A stretch of DNA of 40,187 nucleotides from Amycolatopsis pithecellobii. Lineage in GTDB: Bacteria > Actinomycetota > Actinomycetes > Mycobacteriales > Pseudonocardiaceae. Shown here piece by piece: positions 1-7,842 of the stretch. A program made the translations under genes and the position numbers. The number at the start of each line of letters is the position of its first letter. Position 1 is the stretch's first letter. The notes beneath the pieces were generated by a model. That model had not been told where the DNA came from. It ran no database searches and was given only the letters and a program-made list of their open reading frames with translations. The stretch spans positions 1 through 40,187 of the forward strand of contig NZ_WMBA01000073.1 of assembly GCF_009707865.1 (NCBI RefSeq). Direction: 5' to 3'.

Positions 1-744
1 GATCGCCGCCGGCAACGGAACCACGCGCGAAACCGACGGCGGCTCCACGGCGAGATGTCCTTTGATGACCGCGGGTACATCGCCTTTGAACGGCGGCCCA
101 CCGGTGAGGCATGCGTAGAGCACACAGGCGAGCGCGTACTGATCCGTCCGGCCGTCGAGCGGTTCACCGCGCAGATGCTCGGGCGCGGCATACGTCGGGG
201 ACCCCAGGAAATCGCCGCCCCGCGTCCGATGGCCCGTCGCACCACGGCGGGTCAGCCCGAAATCCGCGACATAAACGTGTTCGCGCGCCGATTCCCGGCT
301 CGTGACAAGCACGTTCGCCGGTTTCACATCGAGGTGCACCAGGCCCCGGCTGTGCAGGCTGTCCAGCGCGTCGGCGACCTGGTCCAGCAGGCGCAGCACG
401 CGCTCGGGCGACATCGGGCCCGCCGAAATCAGGCTCGCCAGATCCGCACCGTCAACCAGGCGCATCGCGATGTAATGCATACCGTCGATCTCGCCGAAGT
501 CATACAGCGGAACGACATTGGCATGATCGATCGCCGAGGTGTTACGGGCCTCGGCCACGAAACGCTCACGAAACTCGGCGTCGGCGCCAAGGTGCTCACC
601 GATCACCTTCAAGGCGACCTGGCGCCCAAGCCGGACGTCGGTGGCCTTGTACATGACACTCATGCCGCCCTTGCCGAGCACTCCGTCGATGCGGTAGTTA
701 CCCAGCCGGCGACCGGTGAGGTCCCCCGACACATCGCCTGTCAC
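1..744 (-). CDS. Ser/Thr protein kinase, N-terminal part (cut by left edge)
   Basis: Hanks-type eukaryotic-like kinase that should phosphorylate Ser/Thr on cytoplasmic targets. 248 codons are visible and the frame is open at base 1, so any transmembrane or extracellular sensor part lies outside. The glycine loop (GKGGMSVMY, about residues 24-32), ATP-anchoring Lys46 (VALKV), helix-C Glu65, catalytic loop HLDVKPANV (137-145) and DFG (161-163) are all visible. The usual HRD arginine is Leu138, so this is a non-RD kinase whose activation may not depend on activation-loop phosphorylation. The GTG at 744 is taken as start; a GTG four codons in is an alternative, and neither has a strong ribosome site. 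It follows the cold shock gene by 23 bp on the same strand, so co-transcription is likely. Confidence 0.93.
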   Translation of the reverse strand, partial: MTGDVSGDLTGRRLGNYRIDGVLGKGGMSVMYKATDVRLGRQVALKVIGEHLGADAEFRERFVAEARNTSAIDHANVVPLYDFGEIDGMHYIAMRLVDGADLASLISAGPMSPERVLRLLDQVADALDSLHSRGLVHLDVKPANVLVTSRESAREHVYVADFGLTRRGATGHRTRGGDFLGSPTYAAPEHLRGEPLDGRTDQYALACVLYACLTGGPPFKGDVPAVIKGHLAVEPPSVSRVVPLPAAI

Positions 745-767
745 GCAGCGAAGCCTAGCCGCCTTGG

Positions 768-974
768 CTACGACAGCTTGCGGACGTCCGTCGCCTGGCT
801 ACGGCCATCTCGGCCGGCCTGGATCTCGAACTCCACCTTGTCTCCCTCGTCGAGGGTGCGGAATCCGTCGGACTGAATCGCCGAGTAATGCACGAATACG
901 TCAGGGCCATCGGGTGAAGCGATGAACCCGTAGCCCTTTTCGGAATTGAACCACTTGACCGTGCCGACTGCCAC
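768..974 (-). CDS. cold shock domain protein (CspA family)
   Basis: A 68-residue single cold-shock-domain protein of normal family length, expected to bind single-stranded RNA/DNA as a chaperone in the cytoplasm. Both nucleic-acid-binding motifs are present: RNP1 KGYGFI (residues 13-18) and RNP2 VFVHY (26-30), with the aromatic KWFN start of the fold at 7-10. The GTG start at 974 is fixed by an excellent Shine-Dalgarno, AAGGAGGA, on the minus strand at 979-986. Actinobacteria usually carry several paralogues, so whether it is cold-induced or constitutive cannot be told. The kinase gene follows 23 bp downstream. The upstream 192 bp to the AIM24 gene holds its probable promoter and a small palindrome at 1039-1053. 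Confidence 0.96.
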   Translation of the reverse strand: MAVGTVKWFNSEKGYGFIASPDGPDVFVHYSAIQSDGFRTLDEGDKVEFEIQAGRDGRSQATDVRKLS

Positions 975-1038
975 GGCGTCCTCCTTGCGAACACTGGGAG
1001 ACCGCGCCGAACCGGTGTCCCGGATGCGATCACGCTAC

Positions 1039-1053
1039 CGGATTACCAATCCG
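1039..1053. promoter_or_regulatory. short palindrome upstream of cold shock gene
   Basis: CGGATT-ACC-AATCCG is a perfect 6-3-6 palindrome 65-79 bp upstream of the cold shock protein start, in the only sizeable non-coding gap of this cluster (975-1166). It could be an operator or part of the 5' leader. No clear -35/-10 pair could be fixed around it. Confidence 0.3.
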
Positions 1054-1166
1054 ACCAAAAGTAGGCCGAACGCGATCAACCGGAGGCCGGCCTACGCCAC
1101 GCGGATCGCCGTGACTGAGGGTCGAATTGGTAACAATGACGCAGCATGGCGCCGGGCAATGGTCAA

Positions 1167-1781
1167 TTATGGAGATTTACGCGCCTGCACCAGAACGGTG
1201 CCTGGTCCGGCGAAGTCGAACGCGAGCCCTTCGCCCGTCCTGATCGACTGCGGGCCCGAGGGATCCACCGCACGCAGGCGGCATTGGACAGTGTCCGGAT
1301 AGGCCAGAAGATGCGGTGGGCGCACGGTGATGAGCGCACCCGCCTCGATCTTGAGCGCGTCGACCGGGCCCGCGCACGCGAGCACGAGCGGACCTGTTCC
1401 GCTGTAGTGCTCGAGAAAACCGCCGTCACCGCCGAAAAGGACCTGCAGCGCGCGCCAGCCCGCGTCGACGCGGACGGTCGAGGGCCGCGCGAGAAAGGCC
1501 TGTTTCGCGACGTTCCAGCCGACCCGCCCGTCGAGTTCGAGCGGGTACACGTCGCCGGGACCGGCGGGCGCGAGGTCGAGCCAGCCTCCTTCCTTCGGCG
1601 CGGTGAACACCGAAGGCTCACCCTTGCCATGCACGCGCAGACCACCGCGTGACTGCCGCGCCTCGGTGATCCCGAAGCTGTTCGCGACCAGGGTGTCGGA
1701 CACGGCCTGCACCGCCTCGCCGGGCGCCAGACTGACCCGCGCGACACCGAAAGCCGGGGTGTGCCGCGTGTGGACCTGCAC
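1167..1781 (-). CDS. AIM24 family protein
   Basis: A 204-residue protein resembling the AIM24 family (PF01987), a TRAP-like beta-sandwich. The glycine-rich beta pattern, including GWNVAKQAFLA and VLFGGDGGFLEHYSGTG, is typical. Bacterial members have no settled biochemical role. The fungal member Aim24 is mitochondrial, but that does not transfer directly. There is no signal peptide or membrane segment, so it is probably cytoplasmic. The GTG start at 1781 is supported by GGAGGT five bases upstream. It diverges from moeA across 66 bp and lies upstream of the cold shock gene on the same strand, 192 bp away, so it probably has its own transcript. Confidence 0.8.
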   Translation of the reverse strand: MQVHTRHTPAFGVARVSLAPGEAVQAVSDTLVANSFGITEARQSRGGLRVHGKGEPSVFTAPKEGGWLDLAPAGPGDVYPLELDGRVGWNVAKQAFLARPSTVRVDAGWRALQVLFGGDGGFLEHYSGTGPLVLACAGPVDALKIEAGALITVRPPHLLAYPDTVQCRLRAVDPSGPQSIRTGEGLAFDFAGPGTVLVQARKSP

Positions 1782-1847
1782 CGACTACCTCCGGTGGACA
1801 GCGAATCGGGACGGGCAGAGTGTCGCACGCGAAGCGGTCCGGGCAGG

Positions 1848-3059
1848 ATGGTCTCCGTGGTTTCCGTCGACGATTACCGTGCCGAGATCATTTCCCTACT
1901 GGGCACCGCGCCCGTGGTGAGCCTTCCGCTGGCGGCCTGCGCGGGGCTTGTGCTGGCGCAGGACGTGCTGGCCGGCGTCTCGTTGCCGCCGTTCGACAAC
2001 TCGGCGATGGACGGTTACGCCGTGCGCGCCGCGGACGTCGCCGGGGCGAGCAAGGACAGCCCGGTCGAACTGCCCGTCGGCGAAGACATCCCGGCCGGCC
2101 GCGTCGACGTGCCCGATCTGCCGCCCGGCACCGCCCACCGGATCATGACGGGTGCCCCGATGCCCCCGGGTGCCGACAGCGTCGTCATGGTCGAACGCAC
2201 CGACGGTGGGACGGAGCGGGTCCGGATCCACGAGGCGCCGGCGCCCGGCGCGCACATCCGGCACATTGGCGAGGACGTCGCGAAGGGCTCGGTCGCGCTC
2301 GGCGCGGGCACCGTGCTCGGGCCTGCGCAGCTCGGCCTGGCCGCGGCGGTCGGGCAGGAGCGGCTGAGCGTGCGGAAACCGTTGCGGGTGCTGGTCGTGT
2401 CGACCGGCACGGAGCTGATCGTGCCGCCGCAGGAGCTGCGGCACGGGCAGATCTACGAGTCCAACAGCATCACGCTCGCGACCGCGATCCGCACGCTCGG
2501 CTGCGAAGCCGAGATCGTCATGAGCGCCGACGATGTGGCGGAGTTCCGGCAGAACATCGAGCCCCGGCTCGGCGAGTTCGACGTCGTGGTCACCACCGGC
2601 GGGGTCAGCGCGGGCGCGTACGAGGTGGTCAAGGACGCACTCGACGGGTTCGGCGTCCACTTCCAGAAGGTCGCGATGCAACCCGGCGGGCCGCAGGGCA
2701 ACGGCCGCTGGCACGGGGTTCCGGTGGTGACGTTGCCCGGCAACCCGGTGAGCGTGCTGGTGTCGTTCGAGGTGTTTCTGCGCCCGGCGCTGCTGACCGC
2801 GCTCGGCCACACCAACGTCGACCGCCACCGCGTCCGGGCGCGGCTGACCGAGGGGCTGCGCTCGCCTGCGGGGCGGCGGCAGTTCCGGCGTGGGTACTAC
2901 TGGCAGCGACAGGGCGAGGTGACCGGCGAGGTCGGCCCGCGTGGCGGCCCCGGTTCGCATCTGCTCGCCGCGTTCACCCAGGCCAACTGCCTGATCGTGC
3001 TACCGGAGGACGTCACCGAGGCGCCGCAAGGCACCGAAGTCGACGTGCTGCTGTTCTGA
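1848..3059 (+). CDS. moeA: molybdopterin molybdotransferase MoeA
   Basis: MoeA inserts molybdate into adenylylated molybdopterin, the last step of molybdenum cofactor synthesis, in the cytoplasm. The 403-residue product shows DNSAMDGYAV (from residue 50), RIMTGAPMPPGADSVVMVE, STGTELI, the MoCF-domain signature TTGGVSAGAYEVV and LPGNPVSVLVSFEVF, so the MoeA N-terminal, MoCF and C-terminal domains are all present. The ATG at 1848 is chosen because the conserved domain begins right after it; an in-frame ATG at 1761 would run into the upstream divergent gene. A GTG at 1857 is an alternative. A GlsB-type gene begins 2 bp after the stop, and psd and pssA follow on the same strand. Confidence 0.95.
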   Translation: MVSVVSVDDYRAEIISLLGTAPVVSLPLAACAGLVLAQDVLAGVSLPPFDNSAMDGYAVRAADVAGASKDSPVELPVGEDIPAGRVDVPDLPPGTAHRIMTGAPMPPGADSVVMVERTDGGTERVRIHEAPAPGAHIRHIGEDVAKGSVALGAGTVLGPAQLGLAAAVGQERLSVRKPLRVLVVSTGTELIVPPQELRHGQIYESNSITLATAIRTLGCEAEIVMSADDVAEFRQNIEPRLGEFDVVVTTGGVSAGAYEVVKDALDGFGVHFQKVAMQPGGPQGNGRWHGVPVVTLPGNPVSVLVSFEVFLRPALLTALGHTNVDRHRVRARLTEGLRSPAGRRQFRRGYYWQRQGEVTGEVGPRGGPGSHLLAAFTQANCLIVLPEDVTEAPQGTEVDVLLF

Positions 3060-3061
3060 TC

Positions 3062-3343
3062 ATGGGCTTCTTCGCGTGGATCGTGTTCGGGGCGCTGGCC
3101 GGGTGGGCGGCGAACCTCGTCATCGGCGGCCCCGACCGGCGACGGCAGGGCTGCCTGGTGAGCGTGCTCGTCGGCGTGGTCGGCGCGGCGCTCGGTGGCC
3201 TGCTCTACCGGTTGGTGACCGGCCGCGAGAAGACGTTCGACTTCGACTTCCCGAGCTTCGGGGTCGCCGTGCTCGGCGCCGTGGTGCTGCTCGGCATCCT
3301 GCGGCTCGTGGTCGCTCTCACTCGCCGGGGCCCGCGGGCTTGA
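3062..3343 (+). CDS. GlsB/YeaQ/YmgE family small membrane protein
   Basis: A 93-residue protein of the transglycosylase-associated/GlsB family (PF04226 type), recognised by the N-terminal GALAGWAANLVIGG helix and a second Gly/Val/Leu-rich helix (LVSVLVGVVGAALGGLLY). A third hydrophobic segment lies near the C-terminus. Family members are stress-associated inner-membrane proteins of unknown biochemical activity. The ATG lies 2 bp after the moeA stop, so the two are very probably co-transcribed. Its last 26 bp overlap the 3' end of a small gene on the opposite strand. Confidence 0.85.
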   Translation: MGFFAWIVFGALAGWAANLVIGGPDRRRQGCLVSVLVGVVGAALGGLLYRLVTGREKTFDFDFPSFGVAVLGAVVLLGILRLVVALTRRGPRA

Positions 3344-3491
3344 GCTCGAGTTGCTCGCGGGCGGCGCACACGATCGCGACGGCCGTCGGCAGATCGACCA
3401 GCCGCGGGATGGGCACGCTGCAGATGTCCCGCCGCCACTGGTCGAGCAGCTCCCCCAGGCACCCGCGAGGCGGGAAGTCAGCCGCTGTCAT
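3318..3491 (-). CDS. small conserved-type hypothetical protein
   Basis: A 57-residue reading frame of unrecognised family. Support for it being real: third codon positions are almost all G or C, as in neighbouring genes, and GAGAGGA sits about 7 bases before the ATG at 3491. The product has one Cys-Leu-Gly turn, a DQWRRDIC helix and an Ala/Glu-rich C-terminal helix, with no membrane segment or signal peptide. It overlaps the GlsB-type gene tail-to-tail by 26 bp. An operator-like inverted repeat lies 33 bp upstream (3524-3555). Function unknown. Confidence 0.6.
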   Translation of the reverse strand: MTAADFPPRGCLGELLDQWRRDICSVPIPRLVDLPTAVAIVCAAREQLELKPAGPGE

Positions 3492-3523
3492 GACGGGGTC
3501 CTCTCTGCTCTTACTCCGTTCTG

Positions 3524-3555
3524 CATCGGTTGACACGACTTTGCGTTAACCGATG
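3524..3555. promoter_or_regulatory. spaced inverted repeat, candidate operator
   Basis: CATCGGTTGAC (3524-3534) and GTTAACCGATG (3545-3555) form an 11-bp inverted repeat with one mismatch and a 10-bp spacer. The half-site centres are 21 bp apart, two helical turns, as expected for a dimeric repressor or activator. It lies between the small minus-strand gene (start 3491) and psd (start 3692). TTGACA at 3530-3535 overlaps the left arm and could be a -35 for plus-strand transcription, but no convincing -10 follows. Confidence 0.5.
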
Positions 3556-3691
3556 TGCCCCGCCCGGGTTCCCCCATACAGCGTGCCGAGAGCGCGCCGG
3601 TAGCGTGGTTACCCAGATCGACGAACCAACACGCCGGTCAGGGTCCGGTCGATACCAACCGGTGACCTTTGTCAACCCACACGGGAACGTG

Positions 3692-4399
3692 ATGAGCCGC
3701 AAATCGGGCAACCCCGTTGCCCACGCACTGCACCTGGCCCGGGAAACGCTTCCACCGATGCATCCGGCAGGCCGCCCGTTCGTCGCCGGTGGCCTCGCCG
3801 CGACAGTGCTGCTACGCCGGCTGTCCAAGCCGCTCGGCACGGTCGCCGGGCTGGCCACGCTGGCGACCGCCGCCTTCTTCCGCGAGCCGCGCCGCGTGCC
3901 ACCGGACCGCGACGGGCTCGCGCTGGCCGCCGCGGACGGCATCGTGTCGCTGATCGAGGAGGCCACCCCGCCGCCCGAACTGGGCCTGCCCGCCGAGCCG
4001 CGGATGCGGGTCAGCATCTTCCTGTCCATTTTCGATGTGCATGTCCAGCGCGCCCCCGCGACCGGCAGCGTCGAGCGGATCGCGTACCGCCCCGGCAAGT
4101 TCGTCTCCGCGGACCTGGACAAGGCCAGCGACGACAACGAGCGCAACTCGATGCTGTTGCGCACGGTCGACGGCCACGACCTGGTGGTGGTCCAGATAGC
4201 GGGACTCGTGGCCCGCCGCATCTTGTGCCAAGCCGCGGAAGGGGACAAGATCTCCGCCGGTCAGACCTACGGGCTGATCCGCTTCGGCTCGCGCGTGGAT
4301 CTCTACCTCCCCGCGGGTAGCCGGGTGCTGGTCAGCAAGGGCCAGCGCACGATCGGCGGCGAAACCCCGCTCGCCGAGCTCCCCAAGGGGAAGGACTAG
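3692..4399 (+). CDS. psd: phosphatidylserine decarboxylase proenzyme
   Basis: Psd converts phosphatidylserine to phosphatidylethanolamine at the membrane and self-cleaves to form a pyruvoyl cofactor. The 235-residue product matches the short bacterial form. The cleavage motif is FGSR with the cut between Gly199 and Ser200, in place of the commoner LGST. Asp82 in ADG and His117 in FDVHVQR match the autocleavage residues of the family. A hydrophobic stretch at about 31-62 suits membrane attachment. The ATG at 3692 (MSRKSGN) starts just before the conserved region; the frame is open further upstream but that part looks non-coding. pssA starts 3 bp after the stop, so substrate and product enzymes are in one operon. 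Confidence 0.94.
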   Translation: MSRKSGNPVAHALHLARETLPPMHPAGRPFVAGGLAATVLLRRLSKPLGTVAGLATLATAAFFREPRRVPPDRDGLALAAADGIVSLIEEATPPPELGLPAEPRMRVSIFLSIFDVHVQRAPATGSVERIAYRPGKFVSADLDKASDDNERNSMLLRTVDGHDLVVVQIAGLVARRILCQAAEGDKISAGQTYGLIRFGSRVDLYLPAGSRVLVSKGQRTIGGETPLAELPKGKD

Positions 4400-4402
4400 A
4401 GC

Positions 4403-5356
4403 ATGGTCCGGGTGGTGACCCCGAGCGTGCGGCTGCTGCCGAACGCGATCACGGTGCTCGCGCTGTGTGCGGGCCTGTCGGCGGTGCAGTTCGCGCTGAG
4501 CCACGACTACGTGCTGGCGATCGGCGCGATCGGCGTGGCCGCCGTGCTGGACAGCCTCGACGGCCGGATCGCGCGCCTGCTCGATGCGACGTCCAAGATG
4601 GGCGCCGAGCTGGACTCGCTGTCCGATGCGATCTCGTTCGGTGTCGCGCCGGCGCTCGTATTGTTCATCTGGCACACCGACACGCAACGCGTCAGCTGGG
4701 TGATCTCCCTGGTGTTCGCGGTGTGCATCGTGCTGCGGCTCGCCCGGTTCAACACGCTGCTCGATGTCGAAAAACCGCCGTACGCCAACGAGTTCTTCAT
4801 TGGCGTGCCGGCGCCCGCCGGTGGTCTGCTGGCACTGCTGCCGCTGATCCTGACGCTCGAGTTCGGCGACGGCTGGTGGTCGAGCAAGCCGGTGGTGTGG
4901 GTGTGGACGGTGGCCATCGCGCTGCTGCTGATCAGCCGTATCCCGACGCTGTCGCTCAAGACCGTCAAGGTCCCGGCGAAGGCGATGGCGCCGATGCTCG
5001 TCGGGGTCGGGCTGGTGGCCGCGGCGATCATCCAGTACCCGCTGGTCGCACTGGCTGCCGCGCTGGTGCTGTACCTGGTGCACATCCCGTACGCCGTCCG
5101 CCGCTACCACTGGCTGGCCAACCACCCGGAGGCGTGGCACGTGCCGCTGCGGGAGCGCCGCGCGATCCGCCGGGCGCGCAGCACCCGCCGGCTGCGGTTG
5201 CGGCGGCCGAAGCTCGCCGGCACGGGACGGATTTCGGTCCGGCTGCCGCGTTCCGGCCCCGGCCATGTCGTGCGGGTCCGTACCTTCCCGCCGGACAGCG
5301 AGCAACGCAATCGCCGCAGCTGGCGCCGAATCGGCCTCCGGCAGCGCGGCGAGTGA
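4403..5356 (+). CDS. pssA: CDP-diacylglycerol-serine O-phosphatidyltransferase
   Basis: PssA makes phosphatidylserine from CDP-diacylglycerol and serine in the membrane, feeding Psd encoded just upstream. The complete CDP-alcohol phosphotransferase signature D-x2-D-G-x2-A-R-x8-G-x3-D-x3-D is present, with D50, D53, G54, A57, R58, G67, D71 and D75. Several hydrophobic helices surround it. The C-terminal 75 residues are extremely Arg-rich and probably disordered or lipid-headgroup binding. The ATG at 4403 is 3 bp after psd. A strong hairpin (5361-5397) ends the operon, which may run from moeA onward. Confidence 0.94.
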   Translation: MVRVVTPSVRLLPNAITVLALCAGLSAVQFALSHDYVLAIGAIGVAAVLDSLDGRIARLLDATSKMGAELDSLSDAISFGVAPALVLFIWHTDTQRVSWVISLVFAVCIVLRLARFNTLLDVEKPPYANEFFIGVPAPAGGLLALLPLILTLEFGDGWWSSKPVVWVWTVAIALLLISRIPTLSLKTVKVPAKAMAPMLVGVGLVAAAIIQYPLVALAAALVLYLVHIPYAVRRYHWLANHPEAWHVPLRERRAIRRARSTRRLRLRRPKLAGTGRISVRLPRSGPGHVVRVRTFPPDSEQRNRRSWRRIGLRQRGE

Positions 5357-5360
5357 CGTC

Positions 5361-5397
5361 ACGAGGCCGTGCTGGCCCCTCTTCAGCACGGCCTCGT
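5361..5397. terminator. bidirectional terminator hairpin
   Basis: A perfect 14-bp stem (ACGAGGCCGTGCTG at 5361-5374 pairing with 5384-5397) closes a 9-base loop between the converging pssA and CPBP-protease genes. There is a short T-rich end on the plus side only, so it may act in both directions in the poly-U-independent way common in actinobacteria. Confidence 0.85.
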
Positions 5398-5406
5398 TCC
5401 GCAACG

Positions 5407-6285
5407 TCACACCGCGGCCAGTTCGTGCTCGCGGGTGGCTGGGGCGCGGTAGCCGAGACGCCCGCGAGTCGTGACCAGCAGGATGATCGCCGCCGCGGAG
5501 AACGCGATGAGCAGGATCAGCATCGAGTCGTCGGCGCGCACCGCGGGGAACATCGCCAGCCAGGCCACCGACATGAAGTTGTTGACGCTGGTGTGCAGGA
5601 TCATCGCGATCGGCAGGCTTTCCTTGGTGCGGTTGAACACCCACGTCATCACGATGCTGATCGCGGCACAGGACACCAGGAACTCCACGACCTTCAGCGG
5701 CCTGACCTCCGGCCAGCCGCCCCATTCGGTCAGGAACAGCGGCAGGTGCCAGCAGCCCCACAGCACACCGAGGAGAATCGTGCCCCGCAGCGCACCGAAC
5801 CGCGGCTGTAGGTGGGGCAGCGCGAAGTCCCGCCACCCGGGCTCCTCGGCGAGACCCGTCGTGATCATCTGGAACACCAGCCCGACCGCGTAGGCCCCGA
5901 GCAACGACGCCGTCGGCAGGTGCCGTTCGGCGGAAAACGGGATGCTCGTGAGGGCGAGCGCGATCGGGACGCCCAGCAGCACCGAGAGGTACCACCGCCA
6001 GCTGACCCGCCATTTCAGGAAACGGCCCAGCCATTGCCGCAACCCCGGCCGCCCGTATGCCAGCGCCGTGACGAGGAAGGCCGACAGGATCGGGCCGAGA
6101 TAGGCACCCGGCAGGACACCCAGCAGCTGCGTGGAGCCCGCGATCACCGGGAAGTGCAACGGCACCAGCCCGAGCCCGTTTTCCGAGAGCACATAAGGAG
6201 TCCAGGCCAGCCAGCTCAGTCCGAAGGCGAGCACGAAGAAACTGGTGAGCGGGTAGCGGCCGACAAGACCGCGTCCGTTGTTCAC
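5407..6285 (-). CDS. CPBP family intramembrane metalloprotease
   Basis: A 292-residue polytopic membrane protein of the CPBP (CaaX protease/bacteriocin-processing, Abi) family. The three metal/catalytic motifs are present: EEPGWR, the downstream WHLPLF histidine, and MILHTSVNN. These imply an active intramembrane protease rather than a degenerate relative. The natural substrate is not predictable; bacterial members process peptides or act as bacteriocin immunity factors. The GTG start at 6285 overlaps the stop of the small membrane gene by 4 bp (GTGA), showing translational coupling. A two-component system diverges from this pair at 6586. Confidence 0.9.
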   Translation of the reverse strand: MNNGRGLVGRYPLTSFFVLAFGLSWLAWTPYVLSENGLGLVPLHFPVIAGSTQLLGVLPGAYLGPILSAFLVTALAYGRPGLRQWLGRFLKWRVSWRWYLSVLLGVPIALALTSIPFSAERHLPTASLLGAYAVGLVFQMITTGLAEEPGWRDFALPHLQPRFGALRGTILLGVLWGCWHLPLFLTEWGGWPEVRPLKVVEFLVSCAAISIVMTWVFNRTKESLPIAMILHTSVNNFMSVAWLAMFPAVRADDSMLILLIAFSAAAIILLVTTRGRLGYRAPATREHELAAV

Positions 6286-6482
6286 CGCTGACGCCGATGG
6301 TGCAGGACGAGCGCGACACCGGAACCCAGTGTCAGCAACCCGAAGGCGCCGCTGATGAACACGCTGAGGCCGATGGCGGACGTGGTCGCGTTGCACACCA
6401 AGCTGATCACGAGCAGCACCCACAACAGTGAACGTGTCATCGTGCCGCGGTCAGTGGTCTGGTCCTGTGTGGAATTCGTCAT
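6282..6482 (-). CDS. small two-helix membrane protein coupled to CPBP protease
   Basis: A 66-residue protein with two predicted transmembrane helices (about residues 18-35 and 40-60) and a basic HHRRQR tail. It has no named family that I recognise. The ATG at 6482 is preferred; an internal ATG at residue 15 would give a 52-residue protein that is nearly all membrane. Its stop overlaps the protease GTG by 4 bp, so the two are made together and probably interact in the membrane. The position suggests a cofactor, immunity component or substrate of the protease, but this is inference. Confidence 0.7.
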   Translation of the reverse strand: MTNSTQDQTTDRGTMTRSLLWVLLVISLVCNATTSAIGLSVFISGAFGLLTLGSGVALVLHHRRQR

Positions 6483-6533
6483 GCCGCTAACGCTAGAAAT
6501 TTCCGGACGTCGCAGCGATCCCGTCAGCGAGAC

Positions 6534-6557
6534 ACTTCGAAGTACAGCAGGCTGTAC
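6534..6557. promoter_or_regulatory. two overlapping palindromes in divergent promoter region
   Basis: ACTTCGAAGT (6534-6543, perfect 10-bp palindrome) overlaps GTACAG-CAGG-CTGTAC (6542-6557, perfect 6-4-6 inverted repeat). They lie 29-52 bp before the histidine kinase ATG, in the 103-bp region shared with the CPBP operon. They are candidate binding sites for the adjacent response regulator. Confidence 0.5.
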
Positions 6558-6585
6558 CCGGTATGGTCCGCGCCGAGGAGGTCCC

Positions 6586-7842
6586 ATGTCGCCGGCCGAT
6601 ACCCGGGCAGCCACGTCACGTTCGTGGGGCGCCCGTGCCCGCGCGGCACTGGACGCGCTCGAGCACCTCATCAGCGGTTTGGGGACGTCCGTGCTCGCGA
6701 TCGTGGCACTGGTCGTGCTGCTGATCGTCGCGGCGCTGTCCCTGATCGGCGTCGGGCTGCCGCTGGCGCCGCTCGCGCTGCGGATGGTGCACGCCGTCGC
6801 CGACCGCGAGCGCGCGCGGCTGACCCGCTGGGGCCCGGACGTGATCAGCCCCGGCCCGCCGCCGGCCCGGCTCTCCGACGCCCTGCGTCATCGCGAGACC
6901 CAACGGGAAATCGCCTGGCTGGCGCTGCACGCCATCACCGGGTTCGTGCTCGGCCTGGTGGCGCTGATGATCGCGCTCAGCATCGTGCGGGACGGTCTTT
7001 TCCCGCTGTACTGGTACTTGCTGCCGCCCGGCGGAGCCACCCCGTCGCTGGGTCTTTGGGAGGTGCACGACCTGCCGGGCGCGTTCACGGTCTCGTTGCT
7101 GGGCGTGGGCTGGGCGTTTCTGGCGGTGGCGGCGCTGCCGTGGCTCTCCCGATTGCAGGCGTTGCCAGGCCGCCGCCTGCTGCGTCCGGGACCGGACACC
7201 GACCTCGCGCTGCGGATCGCACACCTGACGGCGACCAGGGCCGCCGCCCTCGACGCGCACACCACCGAACTGCGGCGGATCGAACGGTCGTTGCACGACG
7301 GCACACAGAACCGGTTGGTGGCGGTGAACGTGCTGCTCGGTGCGGCCCGGCGCGCGCTGACCCGCGATGCCGCCGAGACCGACCAGATCCTCGGCCGCGC
7401 CCAGGACGCCGCGGAACAAGCGCTGGCGGATCTGCGTGCGGTGGTCCGGAGCATCCTGCCGCCGGTGCTCGCGGAGGGCAGCCTGGTCGGCGCTCTCACC
7501 ACGCTCGCCGCCAACTCCCCCGTGGACGTCCGCATCGACGCCGACCTGCCAGGCCGGTACGCCTCGTCGGTGGAGGCATCGGTGTACTTCATCGTGGCCG
7601 AGGCGCTGACGAACATCGCCAAGCACAGCGGCGCACGGCACGCGGTGGTGACCTTGTCCCGCCGGGACGACCTGATCCACGTCGAGGTCGTCGACGACGG
7701 CCGCGGCGGCGCGAGCGAAAGCGACGGCTCGGGCCTGAGCGGCATCCGCCGCCGGGTCGAAGCCCAAGACGGAACCTTCACGCTGGCCAGCCCGGCCGGC
7801 GGACCGACCACAGTGACGGTGGACCTGCCATGCGGATTGTGA
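6586..7842 (+). CDS. NarL-type sensor histidine kinase
   Basis: A 418-residue membrane sensor kinase. The N-terminal half has about four transmembrane helices and the GVGLPLAPLALR/ADRERAR pattern of the actinobacterial putative sensor domain (PF13796 type). The HisKA_3 dimerisation helix carries phospho-acceptor His237 in RSLHDGTQNRL. The HATPase_c domain shows the N-box (EALTNIAKHSG), the G1 box (VVDDGRGG) and GSGLSGIRRRV. The ATG at 6586 has GAGGAG five bases upstream. It should phosphorylate the response regulator whose ATG overlaps its end by 13 bp. The adjacent divergent protease operon is its likeliest target. Confidence 0.93.
   Translation: MSPADTRAATSRSWGARARAALDALEHLISGLGTSVLAIVALVVLLIVAALSLIGVGLPLAPLALRMVHAVADRERARLTRWGPDVISPGPPPARLSDALRHRETQREIAWLALHAITGFVLGLVALMIALSIVRDGLFPLYWYLLPPGGATPSLGLWEVHDLPGAFTVSLLGVGWAFLAVAALPWLSRLQALPGRRLLRPGPDTDLALRIAHLTATRAAALDAHTTELRRIERSLHDGTQNRLVAVNVLLGAARRALTRDAAETDQILGRAQDAAEQALADLRAVVRSILPPVLAEGSLVGALTTLAANSPVDVRIDADLPGRYASSVEASVYFIVAEALTNIAKHSGARHAVVTLSRRDDLIHVEVVDDGRGGASESDGSGLSGIRRRVEAQDGTFTLASPAGGPTTVTVDLPCGL

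Noticed and set aside
3812..6319. Long minus-strand frame opposite psd and pssA
   Set aside because: Antisense to genes with complete catalytic motifs; the product is Arg/Gly/Pro-rich without any domain.
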